64,000 nucleotides of DNA. Source: Sphingobium sp. (lineage in GTDB: Bacteria > Pseudomonadota > Alphaproteobacteria > Sphingomonadales > Sphingomonadaceae). The notes under the pieces are model-generated. The model was not told where the DNA came from. It did not search any database and saw only the letters and a list, made by a program, of their open reading frames with translations. Location: NCBI GenBank assembly GCA_035196065.1, contig CP136575.1:1021001-1085000 (forward strand), given 5' to 3'. Positions 43,605 through 52,994 of the stretch are shown here, piece by piece. Each line of letters begins with the position of its first letter. The first letter of the stretch is position 1. The position numbers and the translations under genes are program-made.

Positions 43605-46196
43605 TCAGGCGAGCGTGCGCGAGACGACTTCGCGCAGCGTGGGCGAGATGTCCGGGTCTTCTGCGATCCGGACCAGCTCGGCGTGCATCAGCGCCTTGCG
43701 CCGATCATCGAACCGCCGCCACTGATCCAGCTGAGCCATGAAGTAGGCCGGATGGCCCCGGCCCATCTTGTCCATCATCAGCAAACGGTCTGCCAGGAAC
43801 CGATACCCCTTGCCCGACAGGTCATGGAACGTGGCGCGGTTCTGCCGGAACAGGCTGCCGTAAAAGGCCACGGCACGCGAGACGTTCTGGATTTCGAAAG
43901 CCGGATGGCCTTCCAGATCGATGATCTCGTCAATCACCCGTGGCGCGCGGGACAGGGCATAAGCCTTGAACCACTTGTCGACCACCAGCGGCTGGTCCTT
44001 GTACTGTTCGAGAAACCCGTCGAACGCCGCGCGGCGCTGCGGATGATCATGATGACTGATCAGACACAAGGCGTCGAACTGCTCGGTAATCGACGGCCCG
44101 TTCCGCACCTGCGCAAGGCAAAGCTCCGCAGCGTGGTCACTACCCGTCGCCAGAAGCAGATCGAGCAGAACCGAACTCAGGTTGCGCTGGGAAATCGTTC
44201 GCGGGCTCCGATCGGCCGGATCAAGGCCATCCAGCGCGCGGTAGACAGAACCAAGCAGGTCGCCAAGCGCCATACCGATTGCGCGCTTCACGGCCTCGCG
44301 GGCGGCAAGATGCTCGTCCAGCCGGATCCGGTCGAGGCCTTCGCTCAAAGCCGGCTCATCGGGCAGGGACAGCTTCTGGGCGGTCAGGCCCGGCGCAGAT
44401 ACGGCATTGTTGCGGAGCAGATCGGCGACCAGCGCGATCAGCCTTTGCGGAACGTTGGCCACCATCTCGCTGGCGGGCAAATGGCTGAGCGCCCGGATCG
44501 TGCGGGTGAACAATTGCTGCACGCTGTTCCAGCCGACAAACGGATCGGGATCATGCAAGGCAAGCTGCACCAGATCCTCATCCGCCAGATCGCATTCCAG
44601 AGTGACCGGAGCGGTAAACCCGCGCAGCAGCGAGGGGACAGGCGCACAGGGCACATCCTCGAACACCAGGGTCTGCGACCAGTCGGTCAGCTCAACCAGG
44701 TGTTCATCGCCCATCTGCCCCCCAGCAGGGTTGAGCAAGGCGATACGGATCGGGATGTGCAGCGGTCCGCCCGGGCCAGGCTTGTCCGGCACCGTTTGAG
44801 CAAGGGTAATCGTGGCCCGCCGCAGGACCGGATCGTAAGTGCGGGTAACGGTTACGGTCGGCCTGCCAGTCTGGTGCAACCACTTGCGGAACTGCGTCAG
44901 GTCCTTGCCGCATTCGCTTTCGATAAGGTCGAACAGATCATCAATCGTGGCTGCCTGCCCGTCGAACCGGCGCAGATAGGCCTTGATCGCCGCAATGAAG
45001 CGATCCGGCCCGACCATGGTGCGCAGCATACGAAGCGTTTCGGCGCCTTTTTCGTAGATCGTCGTGGTGTAGAAATTCTCGATCTCGACAAATTCCGCCG
45101 GCTGGACCGGATGCGCCGCCGGTCCATCGTCTTCGGGAAACTGGTTGCGCCGCAGGGCCTTGACCGTTTCGATCCGGAATGTGCCCGCCTCCAGTTCATC
45201 TTCCATGAACAACTGGTCGCGCAGCCGGGTCAGCCCTTCCTTCAGGCTCAGCTGGAACCAATCGCGGCAGGTAACGCGATTGCCAGTCCAGTTGTGGAAA
45301 TATTCGTGCGCAATGATGCGCTTGATCAGGGTAAACTCCTCGTCGGTGGTAATCGCGGGATCGGCAATCACCCCATCGGCGCCGAACAGATTCAGCCCCT
45401 TGTTCTCCATCGCACCGGAATAGCCGGGCAAGGCAACGACGTTGTAGATCGGCAGATCATACTCAAGGCCGAAAACCTGTTCTTCCCAGGCAAAGGCGGA
45501 TTTGAGGCTGTCCATGGCAAACCGGCAGCGTTCTCGCTCGCCCGGTTCGGCCAGGATCGCAATGTCGACCGGCTGGCCGCTGGCCGTGACATATTGATCC
45601 CGCAAAGCGTCAAAGCGCCCCGCCATGATCGCGAAGATATAGCTGGGCTTGGCATGGGGATCGCGCCAGGTCACCCAGTGCCGCGCGCCCTCTGCTCCTT
45701 GATCGCCCGGCTCGCCATTCGACAACAGCATGGGGAATGCATCCCGGTCGGCTTCAAGCCGCACGGTATAGACGGTCAGGACGTCGGGCCGGTCCGGGAA
45801 ATAGGTGATACGGCGGAAACCTTCCGCTTCGCACTGGGTGGCCAGAACCCCGGCATGGAAGAACAACCCCTTGCGCGACACATTGCGCGCCGGATGGATG
45901 GCGACTTGCGTGGTCAGCGCAAAGCTGCGCGGCGGAGCGAAGATCACAAGCCGGTCCGGCGTAGCGGAATATTCATCACCGCGCAGCGCGCGGCCATCCA
46001 TGCTGATCGCGCGTAGCTCAAGGTCCTTGCCGTCCAGAACAAGATCGGGCGCGCCCTCTTGGGTTTCGGGCAGGTGCACCTGCATGGTGGCCTGCACGAT
46101 TGTCACTTCCGGATCGAGCGCAACGTCCAGTTGCACCGCTTCGATTATATGCGGATAGGGTTGATAATCGGCCAGCCGGGTAACCGTCTTGCTCAT
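43605..46196 (-). CDS. pepN: Aminopeptidase N, M1 family
   Basis: Zinc metallo-aminopeptidase of 863 residues (E. coli PepN has 870). The substrate motif GAMEN is at about residue 261, and the zinc site HEYFHNWTGNR has His297, Glu298 and His301, with the third ligand Glu in LSLKEGLT near residue 320. It removes N-terminal residues from small peptides in the cytoplasm. A housekeeping pepN usually stands elsewhere, so this copy placed between two serine hydrolases inside the regulon points to dedicated peptide breakdown. The start overlaps the upstream stop by 4 bp (ATGA). Confidence 0.95.
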   Translation of the reverse strand: MSKTVTRLADYQPYPHIIEAVQLDVALDPEVTIVQATMQVHLPETQEGAPDLVLDGKDLELRAISMDGRALRGDEYSATPDRLVIFAPPRSFALTTQVAIHPARNVSRKGLFFHAGVLATQCEAEGFRRITYFPDRPDVLTVYTVRLEADRDAFPMLLSNGEPGDQGAEGARHWVTWRDPHAKPSYIFAIMAGRFDALRDQYVTASGQPVDIAILAEPGERERCRFAMDSLKSAFAWEEQVFGLEYDLPIYNVVALPGYSGAMENKGLNLFGADGVIADPAITTDEEFTLIKRIIAHEYFHNWTGNRVTCRDWFQLSLKEGLTRLRDQLFMEDELEAGTFRIETVKALRRNQFPEDDGPAAHPVQPAEFVEIENFYTTTIYEKGAETLRMLRTMVGPDRFIAAIKAYLRRFDGQAATIDDLFDLIESECGKDLTQFRKWLHQTGRPTVTVTRTYDPVLRRATITLAQTVPDKPGPGGPLHIPIRIALLNPAGGQMGDEHLVELTDWSQTLVFEDVPCAPVPSLLRGFTAPVTLECDLADEDLVQLALHDPDPFVGWNSVQQLFTRTIRALSHLPASEMVANVPQRLIALVADLLRNNAVSAPGLTAQKLSLPDEPALSEGLDRIRLDEHLAAREAVKRAIGMALGDLLGSVYRALDGLDPADRSPRTISQRNLSSVLLDLLLATGSDHAAELCLAQVRNGPSITEQFDALCLISHHDHPQRRAAFDGFLEQYKDQPLVVDKWFKAYALSRAPRVIDEIIDLEGHPAFEIQNVSRAVAFYGSLFRQNRATFHDLSGKGYRFLADRLLMMDKMGRGHPAYFMAQLDQWRRFDDRRKALMHAELVRIAEDPDISPTLREVVSRTLA

Positions 46197-47614
46197 TGCA
46201 CAGCATCCATGATGCGTTCGGCGCGCAGCAGTTCGATATCCTCTCCGGCATAGGCGATCAGAGTCATCGCGCGGCCTTCTCCGTCATACTCCACCACCGT
46301 TTCGCCGGGCACTTGCTGCGAGAAGAAGCGCCCGCCTTCATCCATGTAAATCGGACGCGGAGGCAGGATCAGGCCCTGAATGTGGCTGTGCAATTGGCCG
46401 TCCTCTACCCAGATATCGATATGCGGGGCATCGATGCCGGATACGATCCGGTAACGCCCGACATAGCGCTGCATCTCATCCCCGATAATCGGCTTGATCC
46501 GGCGCGGCGCGCGCAGGTAGCCCTGCCAGTCAAAGGCGCGCGCCATCCCGTTGAGTACTTCGTAATAGAGGATCAGGCCGCTCAGGCTGTTGGTCAGCAC
46601 GACGCCGCCCCAGCCTTGCTCAAGGTTGCAGGTGGTATTGCACTGATACCCTTCGTTCGATCCGCCGTGACCAAAGCGGGCAGCCGCGCCCTTGCCGAAA
46701 ACTTCCCAGCCCAGTCCGAACTGACCGCCTGCCTGGTTCTCCATCATCTGCCGCGCGATCTGCTGGCCCAGCAGAACATTGCCGCGCCCCAGCCACGCGT
46801 TGCGGCACTCGATCATGAAGCGGGCATAGTCGGGCGCGGTGGTATAGACCCCGCCTGCCGCCAGTTGCGGCGTGAACGTATATTGCCCGTTGACCACGCG
46901 GCCATCGGCATGATGTCCCAATGCCGCCAGAGGGCGCAGCGCGTCCGGCAGCGGCTGGGAAAAGGTGGTGCGGTTCATCCCCAGTGGGGCAAAGATCCTT
47001 TCCTGCGCCAGAGATGCAAAGTCCGTTCCCGTCATTTCCTCCAGCAACAGTTGCACGACCTGCGTGCCGCCGCCGGAATAGCGCACGGATTCGCCGGGCA
47101 GCTTGTTGACCTCGACCCGCGGCGTTGGCGAAGGTTCGCGGCCGTTCAGCACGTCAAGCAACGTGGGGGCAGCCCGGTCATGCGGATAAGCCCCAAAGCC
47201 ATGCACCGTGGTACCCGCGCGGTGGCTGAGCAGATGGCGCAGGGTTACCGGGACCTGGCGCGTGAATTCGCTTTCCGGCACCTGCCAGCTGCGCAGGTAA
47301 TCGTTGATCGGACGATCCAGATCGACCCGGCCCTGATCGACCAGTTGCAGGGCGAGAACCGCAGTCAATGGCTTGCTGATCGATGCTCCGGCAAACACAG
47401 TTTCGGCACCGACCGGCGCGCCGCCATGGGTAATCGCGCCAAAGCCCGCCGCATCGACGATATCGCCATCGCGGATGACGCAAACTGCAACACCCGGACA
47501 ATTGTAATGCGCCAACCGTTCCTCGACGGTCCAGCTCACCTCTTCTCCGGCGACCGGATTGACCGGCAACAGGCCGGCCGCGAACTTGTGCATTTCCGAT
47601 TCCACGGCAGTCAT
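46193..47614 (-). CDS. Beta-lactamase-family serine hydrolase with C-terminal extension
   Basis: About 473 residues, longer than the sister gene at 42471 by an added C-terminal beta domain (from about residue 370). SxxK is SISK (Ser about 78, Lys 81); the second motif reads YSGGG where YxN is usual, so the Asn is replaced by Gly; the third is GHGGSNEGY. The fold covers penicillin-binding proteins, D-aminopeptidases and linear-peptide hydrolases; the Tyr is kept, so activity is plausible. ATG 47614 has GGAAGG about 9 nt upstream. First gene of its operon, 27 bp from the operator, overlapping pepN by 4 bp. Confidence 0.87.
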   Translation of the reverse strand: MTAVESEMHKFAAGLLPVNPVAGEEVSWTVEERLAHYNCPGVAVCVIRDGDIVDAAGFGAITHGGAPVGAETVFAGASISKPLTAVLALQLVDQGRVDLDRPINDYLRSWQVPESEFTRQVPVTLRHLLSHRAGTTVHGFGAYPHDRAAPTLLDVLNGREPSPTPRVEVNKLPGESVRYSGGGTQVVQLLLEEMTGTDFASLAQERIFAPLGMNRTTFSQPLPDALRPLAALGHHADGRVVNGQYTFTPQLAAGGVYTTAPDYARFMIECRNAWLGRGNVLLGQQIARQMMENQAGGQFGLGWEVFGKGAAARFGHGGSNEGYQCNTTCNLEQGWGGVVLTNSLSGLILYYEVLNGMARAFDWQGYLRAPRRIKPIIGDEMQRYVGRYRIVSGIDAPHIDIWVEDGQLHSHIQGLILPPRPIYMDEGGRFFSQQVPGETVVEYDGEGRAMTLIAYAGEDIELLRAERIMDAVQ

Positions 47615-47640
47615 CCAAGCATTCCTTCCCAAGCGCCGTT

Positions 47641-47662
47641 TATATGATCGCTGATTACATTA
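47641..47662. promoter_or_regulatory. Regulon operator in the serine hydrolase/acyl-CoA ligase spacer
   Basis: TATATGATCGCTGATTACAT(TA) contains the core TAATCAGCG in reverse. It is 27 bp from the serine hydrolase start and 58 bp from the ligase start, so one site could control both directions. A weaker ATGTATTCATCGCTCAC-like half-site follows near 47686. Confidence 0.7.
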
Positions 47663-47719
47663 CGCCTTGTTGATCGCGGCTTGTCAATGTATTCATCGCT
47701 CACTTTCGGGAGATCAAGC

Positions 47720-49300
47720 ATGAAACAGGACAACATGCCAGGGCCAATCCATATGTTCACCGGACAGGACCTGCCCCACCTGCTTGAGGCCCGCGCACAG
47801 GATCGCGCGGACCACCCCTTCCTGATCTATTCTCCGCCCAAGGGCCCTGCGCAATCCTGGACCTATCACGGCTTTCGCGATGCGGTTGCCGCATTCGCCG
47901 GCGGACTGGCGGAACATGGCGTCAAACGGGGCGATTTCGTGGTCATCCACATGGACAACTGCATCGAATTCCTGCTGGCATGGCACGCCTGCTCGCGCCT
48001 AGGCGCAGTGGCGGTGACCACCAATACCCGTTCTTCGCAAGATGAACTGGCCTATTTCATTGATCATTGCGGCGCCCGCCATGCAATCACCCAGCCATGC
48101 TTTGCCGAGTTGGTCAGCACTGCCTCTCCGCGCCTGGAATGGCTGTGCGTAACCGAAACCGACTGCGGCTTGGCCCCGGATGCTCCGCGCCCGGCGGGAA
48201 GCTTGCCGTTCGAGAAACTCGCCGCTGGCGATGCCGCCCGCGCGCCGCTGCGCCCAGCCGATCCGATGCTGCCCAACAGCGTGCAATATACATCGGGAAC
48301 GACATCGCGGCCCAAGGGGGTGGTCTGGACCCATGCCAATGCCCTGTGGGGCGCACGCCTGGGGGCCTTGTCCAGCCAGGTTGGCCCGGACGACATCGGC
48401 CATACCTGCCTGCCGCTCTATCACACCAATGCCCTGTCCTATTCGCACCTTGCGACCTTGTGGGCGGGGGCAACGCTGGTGTTCCAGATGCGTTTCTCGG
48501 CCAGCCGGTACTGGCCCTGCGTGACAGAGCACAACTGCACCTGGGGGGTGCAAATCCCCTTCATGCTGAAAGCGCTGATGGCGCTGCCGGTGCCGCCCAA
48601 CAGGATCCAGCGCTGGGGCCTTGGCGGGATCGATCCGCCCCCTGTGCTGCAAAAATTCGGCATCCCCTGCATCGGCTGGTTCGGAATGACCGAGACCGTA
48701 TCGCTGCCGCTGATTTCAACCTGGAACATGCCAGGCCGGATCGGCTCGATGGGGCAGGTCGGCCCTGGTTACGAAATCGAAGTGCGGCGCGAGGACGGTT
48801 CGCATGTGAGCGCGGGCGAAAGCGGGATGCTCTGGATCAAGGGGAAGCGCGGGCTTTCGTTGTTCCAGGAATATCTCAACAATCCGGAAGCCACTGCCGA
48901 AGCCTTTGACGAGAATGGCTGGTTCAAGACCGGCGACCGCGTTACCCCGCACGCCGATGGCAGCGTGGTCTTCGACGGACGTGACCGCGACATGCTGCGG
49001 GTCGGTGCCGAAAATGTGGCCGAGTCCGAAATCGAACGGGTCCTGATGGGCACCGGGCTGGTGGTGGAAGTGGCCGTTGTGGGCAAGCCCCATCCGATGC
49101 TGGACGAAGTGCCGGTGGCCTTTGTCATCCCGATGCAGCCGGGCACCGATCCGGTGGAACAATTGCTGGCAGCCTGCCAGGCAAAGCTCGCCTCGTTCAA
49201 GGTTCCCGACGAAATCTTCGTGGTCGATGATCTGCCGCGCGTAACCCTGGGCAAGATCGACAAGAAGCAATTGCGCAGCCGCATGGCAGAGCGCCAGTAA
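47720..49300 (+). CDS. Acyl-CoA ligase (AMP-forming, ANL superfamily)
   Basis: Activates a carboxylic acid with ATP and CoA. Visible motifs: P-loop YTSGTTSRPKGVVWTH at about residue 168-183, WFGMTETV (A5), GWFKTGDR (A8 region), and the C-terminal Lys in VTLGKIDKKQLR. It has 526 residues, the family length; ATG 47720 has GGGAG 8 nt upstream. It would activate the keto or fatty acid left after transamination, feeding the enoyl-CoA hydratase, dehydrogenase and thiolase genes at 51-59 kb. It is divergent from the peptidase operon with a shared operator. The substrate class (medium, long or aromatic acid) is not readable. Confidence 0.92.
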   Translation: MKQDNMPGPIHMFTGQDLPHLLEARAQDRADHPFLIYSPPKGPAQSWTYHGFRDAVAAFAGGLAEHGVKRGDFVVIHMDNCIEFLLAWHACSRLGAVAVTTNTRSSQDELAYFIDHCGARHAITQPCFAELVSTASPRLEWLCVTETDCGLAPDAPRPAGSLPFEKLAAGDAARAPLRPADPMLPNSVQYTSGTTSRPKGVVWTHANALWGARLGALSSQVGPDDIGHTCLPLYHTNALSYSHLATLWAGATLVFQMRFSASRYWPCVTEHNCTWGVQIPFMLKALMALPVPPNRIQRWGLGGIDPPPVLQKFGIPCIGWFGMTETVSLPLISTWNMPGRIGSMGQVGPGYEIEVRREDGSHVSAGESGMLWIKGKRGLSLFQEYLNNPEATAEAFDENGWFKTGDRVTPHADGSVVFDGRDRDMLRVGAENVAESEIERVLMGTGLVVEVAVVGKPHPMLDEVPVAFVIPMQPGTDPVEQLLAACQAKLASFKVPDEIFVVDDLPRVTLGKIDKKQLRSRMAERQ

Positions 49301-49319
49301 GCAATCGCCGCCATGATGC

Positions 49320-49345
49320 AGGGGTCGTTCGACTAGTCGACCCCT
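49320..49345. terminator. Possible hairpin terminator between converging genes
   Basis: AGGGGTCG / CGACCCCT stem with a 10-nt loop at the convergent ends of the ligase and DUF1330 genes. No T tract follows, so confidence is modest. Confidence 0.35.
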
Positions 49346-49626
49346 TCGACCACGCACAGCTCGATTTCTGCCGCGTTCAACCGGTGGGCACGGGCGGACT
49401 GGTATTCTTCGGAATGCCAGTATTCCATAGCCGTGTCGTAACTGTCGAATTCCAGGATGACATTGCGCGGGCGGGCACCACCCTCCAGTCCGGTGTAGCG
49501 CCCGCCGCGCGCCAGAATTCGCGCACCGTATCGTTCCATCGCGCCCCGTGCCAACCCTGCATAGATGGCGTAGGCATCCGGATCGGTCACGCTGACCCGC
49601 GCAATGATATAGCCCTTCGCCATCAT
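49333..49626 (-). CDS. DUF1330 family protein
   Basis: A 97-residue protein with a dimeric alpha/beta-barrel (ferredoxin-like) fold. It begins MMAKGYIIARVSVTDPDAY, followed by GGRYTGLEGGARPRNVILEF and AMEYWHSEEYQSARAHR, the full DUF1330 pattern. The function of the family is not established. The ATG overlaps the stop of the aminotransferase gene by 4 bp (ATGA), so the two are translationally coupled; a small accessory role in the same step is an inference. Confidence 0.88.
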   Translation of the reverse strand: MMAKGYIIARVSVTDPDAYAIYAGLARGAMERYGARILARGGRYTGLEGGARPRNVILEFDSYDTAMEYWHSEEYQSARAHRLNAAEIELCVVEGVD

Positions 49627-50858
49627 CCGGTCCCTTTTGTCCGATTGTTGCCCACCCAGTCCGCAAGCCGCGCCAGGCCCTCGTTCAATCCTTCTCCACC
49701 CGCGGCGAAGCACCAGCGCAGCCAGCCTTCCCCTTCCGGACCGAATGCCGCACCGGGCGCCAGGCCCAATCCGGCCTCGTGGACGAGCCGCTTGGCCAGG
49801 GCGACGGAATCCGGCTGTCCGTGAATCCTGAAGAACGCGTACATCCCGCCCTGCGGCAAGGGCGCGGCGATCCCCTCCATCGCGGTGAGCGCCGCAATCA
49901 CCTGATCGCGATTGGCGGTAAGTTCCGCCTGCAGGGCACGGATGTGCGGTTCCCCCTGGGTCAGCGCGGCGATCCCGGCAGACTGGATGAAGCCCGGCAC
50001 GCACGAAGTATTGAATTCAATCACCTTGGCCAGATCGTCCGCCAGTTCGGCCGGAGCGACCAGCCAGCCAAGGCGCCAGCCGGTCATCAACCAGGCCTTG
50101 GAAAAGCTGTTGGCCCCGATCAGGCGGTCCTGCGGGTCGGCAAGGGCCAGAAACGACGGCGCAGGCCCGGCTTCTGCCCCCAGCATCAGCCGCTCGTAAA
50201 CGTCGTCGGCCAGGATCCACACGCCCAGGCGGCGACAGTGATCCAGGATCGCGCGTTGCTGCTCTGCCGGGATGATCCAGCCGGTCGGATTGGCCGGAGA
50301 ATTGATGATCAGCACTTTCGTGTCGGGCGTGATCGCTGCCAGCAACCGATCGAGATCAAGCCGCCATTGCCCTGACGAACCATCCACGGCCACGCGCTCA
50401 ACCTGCGCACCCAAGGCAACCGGAATTTGCGCGATGTTTGGCCAGATCGGAGTCACGATCACCACCCGGTCGCCCGGATCGATCAGGGCCTGCAGCGCAA
50501 TCATCAGCGCAGATACGCCCGAGCTTGTGATCGAGGTCCGCTCCAGCGAAAACGGCTGGCGATGCAGCTGCGTCAGATAGCTGGCCAGCGCCGCCCGCAG
50601 GTCTTCGCGGCCATTGTTGTGCGTGTAGAAAACCTCGTCATTGGCAATGCCCGCCATCGCGGCCTGCTTGATATAATCCGGCGTCGGGCGGTTGCTTTCG
50701 CCGAACCAGAAACGCAGCAGGTCGGTTCGGCCGAACCCGGCATTGGCAATCTCGCGGATCTTCGACGGCGGCAGGTCAGCCACCACGGGCCGGGCGGCAA
50801 CCGGCCACCTGCCATTATAATCCGGTTGCCCGGACGCCCTATCGCGCAAGTCATTCAT
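49623..50858 (-). CDS. Class I/II PLP-dependent aminotransferase
   Basis: Fold-type I aspartate-aminotransferase-like enzyme of 411 residues. FYTHNNGREDLRAALASYL and SSGVSALMIALQALIDPGDRV mark the N-terminal part, NSPANPTGWIIPAE the PLP Asn region, and SFSKAWLMTGWRLGW the Schiff-base Lys with the phosphate-binding Arg. It transfers an alpha-amino group; the preferred amino acid is unknown. Its start lies 33 bp from the operator at 50891, shared with the divergent beta-oxidation/peptide operon, so it belongs to the same regulon and probably deaminates one of the released residues. Confidence 0.9.
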   Translation of the reverse strand: MNDLRDRASGQPDYNGRWPVAARPVVADLPPSKIREIANAGFGRTDLLRFWFGESNRPTPDYIKQAAMAGIANDEVFYTHNNGREDLRAALASYLTQLHRQPFSLERTSITSSGVSALMIALQALIDPGDRVVIVTPIWPNIAQIPVALGAQVERVAVDGSSGQWRLDLDRLLAAITPDTKVLIINSPANPTGWIIPAEQQRAILDHCRRLGVWILADDVYERLMLGAEAGPAPSFLALADPQDRLIGANSFSKAWLMTGWRLGWLVAPAELADDLAKVIEFNTSCVPGFIQSAGIAALTQGEPHIRALQAELTANRDQVIAALTAMEGIAAPLPQGGMYAFFRIHGQPDSVALAKRLVHEAGLGLAPGAAFGPEGEGWLRWCFAAGGEGLNEGLARLADWVGNNRTKGTG

Positions 50859-50890
50859 TCGATCAGCATCCCTTGCATTGCCAATCCCGT

Positions 50891-50913
50891 TATGTAATCA
50901 GTGCACACATTGA
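50891..50913. promoter_or_regulatory. Regulon operator between aminotransferase and enoyl-CoA hydratase genes
   Basis: TATGTAATCAGTGCACACAT(TGA), core TAATCAGTG with ATGT/ACAT dyad arms; the most symmetric copy. It lies between divergent starts at 50858 and 50968. Confidence 0.72.
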
Positions 50914-50967
50914 GAGGGCGAGTCAATTCGTCTGTTGGCGGTTTTTAAGGGAAAGGGTGTGCGCGCG

Positions 50968-51777
50968 ATGAGCAAGGATTCCCGGTCGTTCACCGGGCTT
51001 CGCCTGGAGCGTGACGGCAATGTGGTTACGGTCACGATTGACCGTCCTGCCGCGCGCAATGCGATGGACGGCGCGCTGATGGACAGCCTGACCGAAGTCG
51101 CCCGCCAGCTGCGCCGCGACCCGACCGTTCGCGCCGTGATCCTGACCGGACAGGCGGAATTCTTCTCTGCGGGCGTCGATCTGCAGATGTCTTCCAGTCG
51201 CAGTGCCGCCAGCGCAAGCCTGCTGGAACTGCGCTCGGCGGTCGCCGCTGGCCCGGATATGTGCCAGGCCTGGGAAGACATCGAAGCGGTGACGATCGTT
51301 GCCATCGAAGGTTTCTGCGTGGGCGGCGGGCTGGCCCTGGCGCTCTCATGTGACTTCCGGATCATGGGCGAAGGTTCGTTCGTCCGCCTGCCCGAAGTGC
51401 CGCTGGGCATGAACATGAGCTGGCGATCCCTGCCCCGCCTGACCGCCCTGGTCGGCCCGTCGCGGGCAAAACGCATCGTCATGTTCGGCGACCCGGTCGA
51501 TGCCGGAACCTGCGCCACCTGGGGGCTGGCGGAACTGACCTGCGCCAAGGGCCAGGCCCTGAGTGAGGCGCGCGCCTGGGCTACCCGCATTTCCGGGCTT
51601 CCCCCGATTCCGGTGCGGATGACCAAGGAAGCCATAAACGCCGCCGCGCTCGCCAATGCCGCAGCGGTCAGCTTCATGGACCGCGACCAGTACCTGCTGG
51701 CCGCCCGCTCGAACGACTTCCGCGAAGGTGTCTCCGCCTTCCTGGCAAAGCGCCATCCCGAATTCAAAGGCGACTAA
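50968..51777 (+). CDS. Enoyl-CoA hydratase/isomerase (crotonase) family protein
   Basis: Crotonase-fold CoA enzyme of 269 residues. [17 protein letters not shown] opens the fold; FSAGVDLQM and [19 protein letters not shown] form the oxyanion-hole region. In typical hydratases the second block reads GGGxELA; here the Glu is Ala, while the second Glu ([12 protein letters not shown]) is kept. One glutamate is more like an enoyl-CoA isomerase or another crotonase, so simple hydratase activity is uncertain. ATG 50968; a GTG at 50959 is an alternative. First gene of an eight-gene plus-strand operon. Confidence 0.85.
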   Translation: MSKDSRSFTGLRLERDGNVVTVTIDRPAARNAMDGALMDSLTEVARQLRRDPTVRAVILTGQAEFFSAGVDLQMSSSRSAASASLLELRSAVAAGPDMCQAWEDIEAVTIVAIEGFCVGGGLALALSCDFRIMGEGSFVRLPEVPLGMNMSWRSLPRLTALVGPSRAKRIVMFGDPVDAGTCATWGLAELTCAKGQALSEARAWATRISGLPPIPVRMTKEAINAAALANAAAVSFMDRDQYLLAARSNDFREGVSAFLAKRHPEFKGD

Positions 51778-51811
51778 GCCTCGCTCCCGCTCAACCGACA
51801 AGGAAATCACG

Positions 51812-52993
51812 ATGAAACTAGCAGCAATCGTTTCAACGGCACGCACTCCCATTGGCCGGGCCTACAAAGGTGCGTTCAACGATCTTGAAGCGCCGACCCT
51901 GGCCGGTTTCTCGATTGCCGAAGCCGTGCGCCGCGCTGGCATTGCCGCCGATGAAGTCGAAGATTGCATCATGGGCTGCTCGATCCAGCAGGGCACCCAG
52001 ACCTTCAACATCGGCCGCCTCTCGGCCCTGGCTGCGGGCCTGCCTGTAACGGTCGCCGGGATGAGCATTGACCGTCAGTGCTCATCCGGACTGATGGCGA
52101 TTGCCACCGCGTCGCGGCAAGTCGCCTGTGATGGAATGCAGGTGATCGTCGCGGGCGGGGTGGAATCGATCAGTCTGGCCCAGACGCCGGCCATGAATAT
52201 CTCCCGCGTGCCCGACCCGCGCCTGTTCGCACGCCATCCCGCGATCCACATGCCGATGCTCGACACGGCAGAGATCGTCGCCAACCGTTATGGCATCAGC
52301 CGCGAGGCGCAGGACCTTTATGCCCTTTCCAGCCAGCAACGCACGGCAGCGGGCATGGCCGCCGGCAAGTTCGATGATGAGATCGTCGCGGTCACTTGCG
52401 AGATGTTGGCGACCGACAAGGCCACGGGCGAGCGGACCAAGCAGGAAGTCACAATTGCCCGCGATGAAGGCGCGCGGGCCGATACGACTCTGGAAGGATT
52501 GGCATCGCTGAAGGCGGTGCGCGAAGGCGGTTCGATCACCGCAGGCAATGCCAGCCAGCTTTCCGACGGATCTTCGGCCTGTGTCGTCATGGATGCGGAT
52601 CTGGCGGCGCGGCGCGGCATTCCGGCCCTGGGCTATTTCCGGGGCATGACCGTGGTCGGCTGCGAGCCGGATGAAATGGGCATCGGCCCGATCTTTGCCA
52701 TTCCCCGCCTGCTGGAACGCAACGGGCTGAAAATGGACGATATCGGCTTGTGGGAAATCAACGAGGCCTTCGCCTGCCAGGTGCTCTATTGCCGGGATTA
52801 CCTGGGCATTCCGGACGAGCGGCTGAACGTCAATGGCGGAGCGATCTCCATCGGCCACCCCTATGGGATGAGCGGCGCGCGGATGGTTGGCCACGCCCTG
52901 ATCGAGGCACGCCGCCGCGGCGAAAAATATGTCGTGATCTCGATGTGCGTGGGCGGCGGGCAAGGCGCTGCCGGCCTGTTCGAGGTGGCCTAG
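51812..52993 (+). CDS. Thiolase (acetyl-CoA acyltransferase)
   Basis: Thiolase of 393 residues that cleaves a 3-ketoacyl-CoA with CoA. The nucleophile is Cys90 in [13 protein letters not shown], the His base lies in [20 protein letters not shown], and the second Cys in [14 protein letters not shown]. Motif spacing and length are standard. AAGGAAA lies about 6 nt before ATG 51812. It is 34 bp after the crotonase and one base before the epimerase-like gene. In the regulon it would complete beta-oxidation of the CoA-activated acid. Confidence 0.94.
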   Translation: MKLAAIVSTARTPIGRAYKGAFNDLEAPTLAGFSIAEAVRRAGIAADEVEDCIMGCSIQQGTQTFNIGRLSALAAGLPVTVAGMSIDRQCSSGLMAIATASRQVACDGMQVIVAGGVESISLAQTPAMNISRVPDPRLFARHPAIHMPMLDTAEIVANRYGISREAQDLYALSSQQRTAAGMAAGKFDDEIVAVTCEMLATDKATGERTKQEVTIARDEGARADTTLEGLASLKAVREGGSITAGNASQLSDGSSACVVMDADLAARRGIPALGYFRGMTVVGCEPDEMGIGPIFAIPRLLERNGLKMDDIGLWEINEAFACQVLYCRDYLGIPDERLNVNGGAISIGHPYGMSGARMVGHALIEARRRGEKYVVISMCVGGGQGAAGLFEVA

Positions 52994-52994
52994 G

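Noticed and set aside
43683-46016. 777-codon plus-strand frame opposite pepN
   Set aside because: Shadow of the M1 aminopeptidase, which has all catalytic motifs.
47684-47706. Second regulon operator in the 47.6 kb spacer
   Set aside because: It shares AATGT and CATCGCTCA-like sequence but lacks the TRATCAGYG core; at most a degenerate half-site.
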